From the NCBI GenBank assembly GCA_021777035.1, contig JAIQZR010000097.1, positions 1 to 53,728 of the forward strand: a DNA stretch of 53,728 nt. Direction: 5' to 3'. This DNA is from Candidatus Scalindua sp. Its GTDB lineage: Bacteria > Planctomycetota > Brocadiia > Brocadiales > Scalinduaceae. Made by a program: the position numbers and the translations under genes. Below, in pieces: positions 10,174-19,123 of the stretch. Positions within the stretch are counted from its first letter, which is position 1. Every line of letters begins with the position of its first letter. The notes beneath the pieces are model-generated. The model was not told where the DNA came from and searched no databases. It saw nothing but the letters and a program-made list of their open reading frames with translations.

Positions 10174-13100
10174 CAATAGTTGGTATGGCTTGCGTTTTTC
10201 CTGGTGCCAAAAACATTCAGGAATACTGGCAGAATATTTTAGATAAAGTGGATTCTACAGGCAATCCACCGGAAGAATGGGAATCAGAGCGGTACTTTGA
10301 TCCAGACTCAACTACCAATGACCGGATTTATTGCAAAAGGGGTGGGTACTTAGGAGATCTGGCGAGTTTTAATCCTTATGAACACGGTGTTATGCCTTTG
10401 GCATTGGATGGTGGAGAACCGGACCACTATCTTACACTAAAGGTTGCAAAAGATGCTTTAAATGATGCAGGTTATTCTAAGAATTCAGTTAATCAGGAAC
10501 GTACCGAGGTAATTATAGGCAGAGGGACTTATATAAATAGAGGGGTTACAAACCTCTTCCAACACGGTGTGGTAATTGACCAGACTATTCAAATACTTAA
10601 AGAACTCCATCCAGAACATACAGAGACAGAGTTAAATACTATCAAAAGGCATCTTAAAGAAAAACTTCCACCATTTAACGCAGAGACGGTACCATGTTTA
10701 GTCCCCAATGTCCTGGCCGGTCGTATTTCAAACAAATTAGACTTCATGGGAGCAAACTATCTAGTGGATGCAGCTTGTGCTTCTTCGCTTATGTCCGTAG
10801 AACATGGCATGAGAGACCTGTTGCACGGAAAATGTGATATGGCAGTAGTTGGAGGTGTTAATGTTTCAATACCACCTCCAATATTAATGATTTTTTGCCA
10901 AATTAACGCTCTCTCCCGTCATCAGAAAATTCGACCTTTCGACGAAGCCGCTGATGGTACATTGCTGGGAGAAGGAGTGGGAATTGTTGTCCTCAAGAGG
11001 AAGAAAGATGCCGAACGTGATAATGACCGTATATACGCAACATTAAAGGCTGTTGGAGTGGCTAGTGATGGCCGGGGCCTTGGCTTACTGGCTCCAAGAG
11101 TAGAGGGACAGGTACTTGCAATGAAACGCGCCTATGAGGATGCAAAAATTTCTCCTCAAACTGTTGAATTGATAGAAGCCCATGGAACAGGAGTGCCACT
11201 GGGTGATATTACTGAAATTGAAGCAATGCGTAACGTTTTTGGTTCAAGAAACGGAAAACGTCCTTCATGTGCAGTAGGTACTGTCAAATCTATGATCGGT
11301 CATCTTATCCCCGCCACGGGCATTGCTGGTTTGATAAAAACTACTCTTGCCTTGCATCACAAAATACTTCCTCCAACTATTAACTGTGACAAACCAAACC
11401 CAAAACTGGGGCTGGAGAAAACTCCATTCTACATAAACACTGAAACACGCCCATGGATTCATGGCCATCAGAAATTTCCTCGCAGGGCGGGTGTAAATGC
11501 TTTTGGTTTTGGAGGGATCAATGCACATGCGATCCTCGAAGAATACACAGAAAAGAAAGATGCTAAAAAAGTAAATATTCATCGTAACTGGGATACTGAA
11601 GTTTTTCTTTTTAGAGGCGGCTCTCGCTTAGAACTGATACAGGAGATTAATCAGACCAGATTGTATATAACAAAAAACCCAAATATATCTATTAAAGACC
11701 TTGCTTTTACATTAAATGTAGGACAAGGAAAATCGTCTTGTAGATTGGCAGTGGTGGCTAATGCCTGTGAAGAATTAGCACAAAAACTTGAACATACGGC
11801 TAAACGTCTGGCAGACACTTCCCGTACTCGAATACGAGACAAGAGCGGAATTTATTTCTTTGAAGAACCCTTAGGAAAAGATGGTAAAGTGGCATTTCTT
11901 TTTCCGGGAGAAGGTTCACAATATATCAATATGCTCTCCGATTTATGCATTCATTTTCCAGAAATAAGAGCTTGCTTTGATTTAGTTGATCGCGCGTTTA
12001 TCAAACGTAAGCGAAACTATTCACCCAGTCAAACTATTTTCAAATTACCGCTTGGCCAAGATAAGAGTGAAGAAATGCTTTGGGATATGGATAGTGCTGC
12101 AGAATCTGTGTTTACAGCCAGCCAGGCCCTCCTTAAACTTATGGAGCGTTTGGGCCTTTGCCCAGACATCCTTGTAGGTCATAGTACTGGGGAATATTCT
12201 GCACTCCTTGCATCAGGAATGCTTGTAATGGAAAATGAAGATCAATTTATAGAATTTGTTCTTGGTGTTAATAAGGTATATGAAAAACTGGAAAAAAGTG
12301 GAAAAATTGCAGAAGGAGTTCTGCTATCAGTTGGTACAGGAGACAGAGGGTCAGTGCTGTCCGTATTAAAACAAAGCCCAGAGCAACTGTATGTAGCGAT
12401 GGATAACTGTCCACATCAGGTTATTCTATGTGGCTCAGAGGCGGCAGTATCGTATGCAGAAAATGCTTTCCGCGAAAATGGTGCAATCTGTAATCGACTA
12501 CCTTTTAGTAGGGCTTATCATACCCCGCTTTTTAAATCAATCATTACTCCACTTAGAAAATATTTTGATAAACTAGAAATAAAGAAGCCTCGAGTAAAAA
12601 CTTACTCATGCGCTTCTGCCAAACCCTATCCAAATAATCCTGATGGAATTAGTGATCTTTTGACCTCTCAATGGGCCCGTAAAGTGCGCTTTACAGAAAC
12701 AATAGAGGCATTATACGACGAAGGGGTGCGCATTTTTATTGAGGTAGGTCCTCGAGGGAATTTGACGGCTTTTGTTGATGATATTTTGAGAAAAAAACCC
12801 TATCTGGCGGTGGCATCTAACCTACACAGACTTACTGGCACTACCCAACTTAACCATATGGTTGGCCTACTCTATGCGCATCACGTACCGCTCAATCCGG
12901 AGATCCTCTATGAATACCGTGCACCAGAAAAGCACATTTTAGATAAATCAGAAGAGGAACTTTCAAAAACGAAGGGAACATCGGATAGATCCGTAAAAAT
13001 TAGCACGGTACTTCCCCGTATCAATCTTAAAGGTATACAGCTAAAACATAAAGTAGGGACATCACCCTTTAAAGCCTCAATGGATGAGGTAAAAGTTACT

Positions 13101-15137
13101 GATAAATCAAATGGGCCAAAAACTGAGCACGGCATACAAACGCCACTTGTCTCATCATCCTTGCCTGATACTGAATCGACCTCAAGATCTCAAGTTATGT
13201 CTTCATATTTCGAAAACATGGAGGAATTTCTGAAAATACAGACTGATGTATATCAGGCTTTTTTAACTCAAAATGGTGCGAACACAGGACACATTACAAG
13301 CAGCCGTCAAGAGGATGATGAACAATGCCGGTCTGCATTTTCTACTCCGTCTCTCTCTTCGTTACCAACGGCTCCAGAGAAAAATGATTTCGGTCAATCT
13401 GCTACATTTATAAGTGAGGTAGTGTCTCTTACGCCAGGCAAACAGGTAATAGCCATCTGTGAGTTGGATCTAAACAGGAACAAGTTTTTAAGAGATCATA
13501 CTATTGGCGGAGAAATTTCGGAATCAGATTCTGAATTAGAAGCACTGCCTGTTGTTCCATTAACATTCAGTATGGAAGTAATGGCCGAGGGGGCCGCTTT
13601 GTTGATGAATGACAGAAAATTAACGGGTATGAGAGAGATTCGGGCTTACAGATGGATAGGTTTGGATGATGAAGAAAAAACCTTACAAATTTTTGCAGAA
13701 AAAGTGCAGAGCATTGAGGGTGCTGAAGAAGTAAAAGTCCAAATACGTGAAGTTGACATTTTGAATTTGTCACAGATCAAACCCGGACTACCAATAATTG
13801 AAGGCTTCATGGTTTTTGATAATATGTATCAGGAAGCTCCAGAGCCAGGACTCCTTAATCTAACTTCATCACGGCCATCCAAATGGGCTGGTGTTGAACT
13901 TTACGATGGTTTCATGTTTCACGGTCCTTCGCTTCAGGGAGTAGCTTCTATGGATACATGGGGGGAAGATGGTGTCACTGCAACATTGAGGGCAATGCCA
14001 GAGGATGCATTATTTGATTCATCCACCAAAGCAAATTTCATGAGTGACCCTGTTGTACTCGATGCCGCAGGCCAAGTTATTGCATATTGGACTTCAGATC
14101 ATTTAACGAAAGGATTTCATATTTTCCCCTTCCGTGTGGAAGCCATTCATATTTACGGTCCACGCCTTAAGGCTCCTGAAACAGCAAAATGTCACGCAAA
14201 GATTAGTTTAGTAGGAGATGATATGGTTCGATCAGACATTGACATTATAGGGCCTAACGGTTGTTTGCGGTTCCGTCTGCTCGGTTGGTGGGATAAGCGC
14301 TTTACAATGCCCAGGGAATTTTACGATATTCTTAGTAAACCACAGGATGGCATTTTGAGTACTTCATACTCTGCACCAACTGAACGATTTGCAGAATCTC
14401 AACAACTGGAATGTACTTTATTTAACACAATTTCACATGAGTTTCTGGAAGATCATGACAGGATTTGGGAGCGAGTTTTGGCTCGTCTTACTCTAGGTAG
14501 AAATGAACGTGACTATTGGCAAAGCTTAAAAGGGGCTAACAAACGCCGCCTTGATTGGCTCTTCGGAAGGATTGCTGCAAAAGACGCAGTAAGGCTCTTG
14601 TCCAGAAAACGTTATGGTGTTAATCTATACCCTGCGGATATTGAGATTGAAAACGACGAATTTGGTAAACCAAAGGTAGCTAACATAAGATCTAAGGAAC
14701 CAATACCGCTACCAAGCATATCTCTTTCTCATACTTCCGGTATTGCAGTCGCAATAGCCGGTTATCTCGACCAAGGATTAGGAGTTGGTGTGGATACGGA
14801 ATGTCTGCGTCTCTTGGAGGAAGGTTTTGATCAAATAGCCTTTTCTTCTGAGGAAAGGGTAATGCTGTTCAGGTTCAAAAATTCTGAGAAAATTAAATGG
14901 ACTCTTAGTGCATGGTGCGCGAAAGAGGCTGTTTCTAAAGCGTTAGGGCGTGGATTAATGGGACAGCCAAACAAATTAGTTGTAAAAGACATAGACTGCA
15001 ACTTGGGAATTATAAATGTGGAAATTTCTGACCAGCTATCCGGTATTGATCCAAATTTATTTGGGAGTAGTATACCTGTACACATTTTTATTAATGATAA
15101 TATAATTATAGCGAGCACAATCTGTAAGATAAAATAA
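10161..15137 (+). CDS. Giant synthase B: KS-AT-DH-PPTase
   Basis: 1658 residues. KS begins at residue 2 and has the full triad Cys206 (DAACASS), His341 (EAHGTG) and His381 (MIGHL). AT (about 575-870) has GEGSQ, Ser675 in GHSTGEY and His787. A linker follows, then a dehydratase hot-dog region with His1113 in DHTIGG and Asp1301 in DPVVLDAAGQ. The C-terminus (about 1460-1658) is a fused 4'-phosphopantetheinyl transferase with GVDTE (Asp1545, Glu1547) and WCAKEA (Trp1585, Lys1588, Glu1589). There is no ACP in this chain, so it must work on the ACPs of synthase A or the free ACP that follows. The PPTase can prime those ACPs, making the pair largely self-sufficient. The start overlaps the end of synthase A by 13 bases, and GGAGG sits 6 bases upstream, so the two are translationally coupled. 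Confidence 0.93.
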   Translation: MGDIAIVGMACVFPGAKNIQEYWQNILDKVDSTGNPPEEWESERYFDPDSTTNDRIYCKRGGYLGDLASFNPYEHGVMPLALDGGEPDHYLTLKVAKDALNDAGYSKNSVNQERTEVIIGRGTYINRGVTNLFQHGVVIDQTIQILKELHPEHTETELNTIKRHLKEKLPPFNAETVPCLVPNVLAGRISNKLDFMGANYLVDAACASSLMSVEHGMRDLLHGKCDMAVVGGVNVSIPPPILMIFCQINALSRHQKIRPFDEAADGTLLGEGVGIVVLKRKKDAERDNDRIYATLKAVGVASDGRGLGLLAPRVEGQVLAMKRAYEDAKISPQTVELIEAHGTGVPLGDITEIEAMRNVFGSRNGKRPSCAVGTVKSMIGHLIPATGIAGLIKTTLALHHKILPPTINCDKPNPKLGLEKTPFYINTETRPWIHGHQKFPRRAGVNAFGFGGINAHAILEEYTEKKDAKKVNIHRNWDTEVFLFRGGSRLELIQEINQTRLYITKNPNISIKDLAFTLNVGQGKSSCRLAVVANACEELAQKLEHTAKRLADTSRTRIRDKSGIYFFEEPLGKDGKVAFLFPGEGSQYINMLSDLCIHFPEIRACFDLVDRAFIKRKRNYSPSQTIFKLPLGQDKSEEMLWDMDSAAESVFTASQALLKLMERLGLCPDILVGHSTGEYSALLASGMLVMENEDQFIEFVLGVNKVYEKLEKSGKIAEGVLLSVGTGDRGSVLSVLKQSPEQLYVAMDNCPHQVILCGSEAAVSYAENAFRENGAICNRLPFSRAYHTPLFKSIITPLRKYFDKLEIKKPRVKTYSCASAKPYPNNPDGISDLLTSQWARKVRFTETIEALYDEGVRIFIEVGPRGNLTAFVDDILRKKPYLAVASNLHRLTGTTQLNHMVGLLYAHHVPLNPEILYEYRAPEKHILDKSEEELSKTKGTSDRSVKISTVLPRINLKGIQLKHKVGTSPFKASMDEVKVTDKSNGPKTEHGIQTPLVSSSLPDTESTSRSQVMSSYFENMEEFLKIQTDVYQAFLTQNGANTGHITSSRQEDDEQCRSAFSTPSLSSLPTAPEKNDFGQSATFISEVVSLTPGKQVIAICELDLNRNKFLRDHTIGGEISESDSELEALPVVPLTFSMEVMAEGAALLMNDRKLTGMREIRAYRWIGLDDEEKTLQIFAEKVQSIEGAEEVKVQIREVDILNLSQIKPGLPIIEGFMVFDNMYQEAPEPGLLNLTSSRPSKWAGVELYDGFMFHGPSLQGVASMDTWGEDGVTATLRAMPEDALFDSSTKANFMSDPVVLDAAGQVIAYWTSDHLTKGFHIFPFRVEAIHIYGPRLKAPETAKCHAKISLVGDDMVRSDIDIIGPNGCLRFRLLGWWDKRFTMPREFYDILSKPQDGILSTSYSAPTERFAESQQLECTLFNTISHEFLEDHDRIWERVLARLTLGRNERDYWQSLKGANKRRLDWLFGRIAAKDAVRLLSRKRYGVNLYPADIEIENDEFGKPKVANIRSKEPIPLPSISLSHTSGIAVAIAGYLDQGLGVGVDTECLRLLEEGFDQIAFSSEERVMLFRFKNSEKIKWTLSAWCAKEAVSKALGRGLMGQPNKLVVKDIDCNLGIINVEISDQLSGIDPNLFGSSIPVHIFINDNIIIASTICKIK

Positions 15138-15138
15138 A

Positions 15139-15447
15139 ATGGAAAATAATAATAAATCGCAAATATTCACCAGAGAAGAAATTCTTAACGGTCTAATCGA
15201 AATTTTAAAAGACATGACCAGTGACTGGGACATGGAGTTTGATAATCCCATTGGAACTGATACAAAACTCATTAATGATCTTGGTTTTGAGTCCATAGAT
15301 ATTGTGCAGCTTGTTGTCGCTATCGAAGAGCGTTTTCGCTGTCGAAAAATGCCTTTTGAAGAAATTTTTATGGTTGATGGTAGATATGTTGATGAAATAC
15401 TGGTGCGAGATACAGTAGATTTCCTTTCTCGGCATATTATACAATAA
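15139..15447 (+). CDS. Free acyl carrier protein
   Basis: 102 residues with the ACP helix-2 motif L-G-F-E-S-I-D-I-V. Ser52 is the expected phosphopantetheine site. It is followed by acidic helices, as in FabF-partner and PKS ACPs. The start lies one base after the stop of synthase B, so it is in the same transcript and possibly translated by re-initiation. It could be the carrier used by synthase B, which lacks one, or the hand-off partner for release. It is distinct from the DSIKRVEIL-type ACPs inside synthase A. Confidence 0.88.
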   Translation: MENNNKSQIFTREEILNGLIEILKDMTSDWDMEFDNPIGTDTKLINDLGFESIDIVQLVVAIEERFRCRKMPFEEIFMVDGRYVDEILVRDTVDFLSRHIIQ

Positions 15448-15469
15448 ATAAAACAATAAAGGAGATATA

Positions 15470-17074
15470 ATGAATCCTACAGTATTGATTGGTCTTGACG
15501 GTGCTACTTACTCTATTCTGGATCCGCTTATGAAAGATGGGACAATGCCGTTTCTTAAGGAATTTTTGGATGATGGAGTAAGAGCAGAACTCCTCTCTAC
15601 TGCCAACCCTCTAACACCTCCAGCCTGGATTTCTTTGATGACTGGTCGTACTCCCGGTAATCATGGAGTTTTCGACTTTATATGGGCCGAGGAACGAAAA
15701 ACTGACCACTATTTTACACTTTACAATTTTCGTGACATCCAATGCGAAACCATATGGTCAATCGTTAGCCGTCAAAACGGTAAAATTTGTTCGCTTAATT
15801 ATCCAATGATGTCACCGCCACCAAGTGTCTCCGGCTTTATCGTGCCTGGTCTTGTTTCATGGAAACATTTACGTCTAAATGTTCATCCACCTGAACTATA
15901 TCCAAAGTTGAAGGAACTGCCCGGCTTTAATGCCAAGGAATTAGCCTGGGACTTTGAAATGGAAAAAAAAGCTACAAAGGAAGTCCCTCACGAAGAGTAT
16001 GAAAACTGGATAAAATTTCACATTTGCAGAGAAAAGCATTGGTTTGAGATAATGCGCTATATAATGAAAAATGATCCTTGTCACTTGACGGCTATCTTAT
16101 TTGACGGTGTAGACAAGCTTTTGCATATTGGATGGAGATTTCTGTATCCAGATCACTTTCCAGAAAACCCATCAGCATGGGAGTTGAAAATCCGTAACCT
16201 GTGTCTTGAGTACTTTAGAGATCTGGATGGCTTTATCGCGGAAATTGCCGCTTTAGCCGGTAAGGATGCCAGGATTTTCATAGCATCTGACCATGGATTT
16301 GGGCCTTCATGGGAAGTTTTCAGGGTAAATACGTGGCTTCACAGTAAGGGTTATCTTACATGGAAAAATACTGATCACTATCGTGAAAAGGACAAAAAAA
16401 ATGCAGAAAAGTTGGTGCAAAGTCATTTTGTTCTTTTAGATTGGGATAAAACTACTGCTTACGCGCGTACTACTACTTCTAATGGTATTTATATCCGGGT
16501 TGACAATGGAACAAATCACTCAGGAATACCACCACATGAATATGAATCGTTTCGTAAACACCTCATCGAGGAATTAGAGACAGTATGTGACGAAGCGACA
16601 GGTGAGCGTATTATAAAAAAAATCTTAACGAAGGAAGAGGCATTTCCAGGCGTCCACAATGAGCAAGCTCCGGACCTCACGCTGGTAATGCGAGACCATA
16701 GTTTTATTTCTATTTTAAATAAAACACCGGTAATTTATAAAAGGCCTAATGTCGAAGGCACTCATTACCCAGAGGGCGTATTCATGGCAAGAGGGCCGGG
16801 TATTCTAAAGGGAGCAACTGTGCCACAATTATCAATTGAAGATGTAGCACCAACCCTTTTATATAGCGTTGGACTCGATATTCCCAATAATTTTGATGGA
16901 CAAATGCCGAACACAATATTTGACTCATCATATCTCGCAAATAATCCGTATCGCATTGGAGGGCCAACGATACCAGTTGATTCCTGCCAGGAGCAGAGCA
17001 ATAGTGATACTATGAATGCAGAAGAGGAAGAAATAATTTTTGATAAACTCAAGGCACTTGGATACATCGAATAA
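15470..17074 (+). CDS. Alkaline-phosphatase-superfamily phosphodiesterase/hydrolase
   Basis: 534 residues. Family marks: LIGLDGA with metal ligand Asp10; the PLTPPAWISLMTG segment with nucleophile Thr49; FDGVDKLLH; ASDHGFG; and a late GTHYPEG segment. These are the metal-binding and nucleophile positions of the type I phosphodiesterase/nucleotide pyrophosphatase branch. There is no clear signal peptide, so it is probably cytoplasmic. AAAGGAG lies 5 bases before the ATG. Placed directly behind the ACP, it may hydrolyse a phosphate, phosphodiester or sulfate ester on an intermediate. Substrate cannot be told from sequence. Confidence 0.85.
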   Translation: MNPTVLIGLDGATYSILDPLMKDGTMPFLKEFLDDGVRAELLSTANPLTPPAWISLMTGRTPGNHGVFDFIWAEERKTDHYFTLYNFRDIQCETIWSIVSRQNGKICSLNYPMMSPPPSVSGFIVPGLVSWKHLRLNVHPPELYPKLKELPGFNAKELAWDFEMEKKATKEVPHEEYENWIKFHICREKHWFEIMRYIMKNDPCHLTAILFDGVDKLLHIGWRFLYPDHFPENPSAWELKIRNLCLEYFRDLDGFIAEIAALAGKDARIFIASDHGFGPSWEVFRVNTWLHSKGYLTWKNTDHYREKDKKNAEKLVQSHFVLLDWDKTTAYARTTTSNGIYIRVDNGTNHSGIPPHEYESFRKHLIEELETVCDEATGERIIKKILTKEEAFPGVHNEQAPDLTLVMRDHSFISILNKTPVIYKRPNVEGTHYPEGVFMARGPGILKGATVPQLSIEDVAPTLLYSVGLDIPNNFDGQMPNTIFDSSYLANNPYRIGGPTIPVDSCQEQSNSDTMNAEEEEIIFDKLKALGYIE

Positions 17075-17095
17075 AGGTTTAAATAGTTAAGAAAT

Positions 17096-18022
17096 ATGAA
17101 TAGAATTTCATTTAAAGACGTAACAATAAACTATAGAAGTGTTGGTGTCGGTGAAAATGTGGTGTTAATACATGGCCTTGCTACAAACCACTCTTTCTGG
17201 CATCTTAGTGTGCTTCGGTCTTTGTCCATGGATTATCGTGTGACTACTTACGATTTGCGTGGTCATGGCTATAGCAATATGACTCCTTCTGGTTATACAT
17301 CATCAGATATGATTGAAGACCTTCATAATTTGCTTAATCATCTCGGTATATCAAATGCTCATCTTATAGGGCATAGTTTTGGAGGAGTCGTGGCATTGCA
17401 TTATGCTGCTGTTTATCCTGAACAGGTTGTTAGTCTTACCATAGCTGATTCACGGGTGAGGTCAGTTCAGCCATATCAAAAGTTTAAGGATTGGCAGATA
17501 TGGAAAGTGTTGAAGGAAAAATTTGAGGAACTTTCTATCTCCATTTCTGACGATGAAACAGAGGCCGGTATTTCGGTGTTGGAACAGTTAGCTCTTTATA
17601 AGTTAAGGAACAAAGGGCAAATTAGTACAGAAGATCAACTGTTTATTCCACTCAGATTATGGGGTAGCGGAAACAGATCAGCTGAACAGTGGATACGACT
17701 ACTACAAACTACGACAGCTAAAAAGGATCTGACTTCCCTGTCGGGATTGACTTTGAAAAAACTGTCTACAATCAATCAGCCAACACTAACAATTTATGGT
17801 GAAAAATCATCAGTGCTACAGTCGTTTCAAGGATTACGTAAATATTTGCCAAGTTGCAAGGCCATTATTGTCCCACATGTAGGGCACTTTTTCCCCATAT
17901 CACGACCAAAAATATTTATAAAATTGGTTAAACAGTTTTTGTTGGATGTTGACTATAATAGGCAAACTTTTCCACATGGTGTTAAAAGTTTTAATAAAAA
18001 ATATTCAGAGATTTTAAAATAA
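17096..18022 (+). CDS. Alpha/beta hydrolase
   Basis: 308 residues of the alpha/beta-hydrolase fold: oxyanion segment LIHGLATNHSFW near residue 24, nucleophile elbow G-H-S-F-G-G with Ser94, an acid after the IYGEKS strand, and a late His in PHVGHFFP. No signal peptide is visible. In this context it could act as a type II thioesterase or an esterase freeing the chain from an ACP or CoA, but the same fold includes many unrelated hydrolases. No strong ribosome site is seen before the ATG. Confidence 0.85.
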   Translation: MNRISFKDVTINYRSVGVGENVVLIHGLATNHSFWHLSVLRSLSMDYRVTTYDLRGHGYSNMTPSGYTSSDMIEDLHNLLNHLGISNAHLIGHSFGGVVALHYAAVYPEQVVSLTIADSRVRSVQPYQKFKDWQIWKVLKEKFEELSISISDDETEAGISVLEQLALYKLRNKGQISTEDQLFIPLRLWGSGNRSAEQWIRLLQTTTAKKDLTSLSGLTLKKLSTINQPTLTIYGEKSSVLQSFQGLRKYLPSCKAIIVPHVGHFFPISRPKIFIKLVKQFLLDVDYNRQTFPHGVKSFNKKYSEILK

Positions 18023-18071
18023 AAATTCAAAATTTGGTATTTTTATGTTTTACATTTAAGGAGGTGTTTCG

Positions 18072-19112
18072 GTGAAATACAGATGGATACTTTTATTTGT
18101 GCTCGTTTTAATCTTTTTTGGCATTGGTGTTTTACGCGTAAATAAATTATTTGGTGCTGGTAGAAAAGATTCTGGTATACAAGAACGCTCTATTAAAGGA
18201 CTCGCGGGAAGAAACAGGCTTGCCAATGGTCCCGGTGATTATCACAGAAAGATACGTTTTAATTGGAAAAAACGTTTTTATAAAATCCACGTTCCTCCTC
18301 AGTATAACAAGTCGACTCCTACCTCGGTTGTTGTGGTATGCCACGGTGGAGGTGGCAATCCGGATAGTGCACGACATGCCTCTAATATGGATGAAACCGC
18401 CGACAGGGAGGGTTTCATAGTCGTCTACCCTGCAGGAAGCAGTATAAAGTGGTTCCTGAAAGACCGTTTGCTTATCTGGAATGACGGCAGACCTTATAAA
18501 GATGGAACACAAAGTAAAATTAATGATGTCGGTTACATTGAAAAATTACTTGATGAGTTGCAAATACTGTTCAATGTAGATACAAAGCGGGTTTATGCAT
18601 GTGGATATTCAAACGGGGCACAATTCACCTACCGGCTGGCAAAAAGGACAGATCGTTTTGCCGCAATCGCCTTAATAGCAGGACAGCGTCCTGCACATGA
18701 TCCTTACGATCCTCCACCATCTAGACCAATATCTATAATGCAATTTATGGGTGTAGAAGATAAGATTGGCATGTATTACGGCGGAAGTACACCGCCTGGA
18801 GCTGGCTTAAAGGGTGTTGCGAAACCTGTTACAGCGGTAATAGAATCATGGGTTGAATTCAATCAATGTTCTCATACGCCAGTTGAGGTTAAAAGGATTG
18901 GTAAAGCGGTCTTGACTAGATATGGGTCGGGTCAGGACGGTGCTGAAGTCGCGTTCTGGAAACTTGAGGACGGCGGGCATACATGGCCAGGCGGTGGTGA
19001 GGCGGATCCGAGAGCAGAAAAACTTGGTCTGGGCAAGATGGGTCATATCAATCGGGATATCAATGCATCTGATCTTATGTGGGAGTTTTTTAGAAAACAT
19101 ACTCTTAATTAA
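18072..19112 (+). CDS. Exported PHB-depolymerase/LpqC-like esterase
   Basis: 346 residues starting with GTG; a full AAGGAGGT ribosome site lies 6 bases upstream, which decides this start. Residues 1-20 form a hydrophobic signal or anchor segment. The catalytic part shows CHGGGGNP (oxyanion), Ser180 in G-Y-S-N-G-A, and a late GGHTWPGG with the catalytic His. This is the pattern of the poly(3-hydroxybutyrate) depolymerase/feruloyl esterase-like family. It would act outside the cytoplasmic membrane on an ester, perhaps on the exported product of this gene run. The polymer-degrading role itself is not implied. Confidence 0.85.
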   Translation: MKYRWILLFVLVLIFFGIGVLRVNKLFGAGRKDSGIQERSIKGLAGRNRLANGPGDYHRKIRFNWKKRFYKIHVPPQYNKSTPTSVVVVCHGGGGNPDSARHASNMDETADREGFIVVYPAGSSIKWFLKDRLLIWNDGRPYKDGTQSKINDVGYIEKLLDELQILFNVDTKRVYACGYSNGAQFTYRLAKRTDRFAAIALIAGQRPAHDPYDPPPSRPISIMQFMGVEDKIGMYYGGSTPPGAGLKGVAKPVTAVIESWVEFNQCSHTPVEVKRIGKAVLTRYGSGQDGAEVAFWKLEDGGHTWPGGGEADPRAEKLGLGKMGHINRDINASDLMWEFFRKHTLN

Positions 19113-19123
19113 ACTAAACAAAA

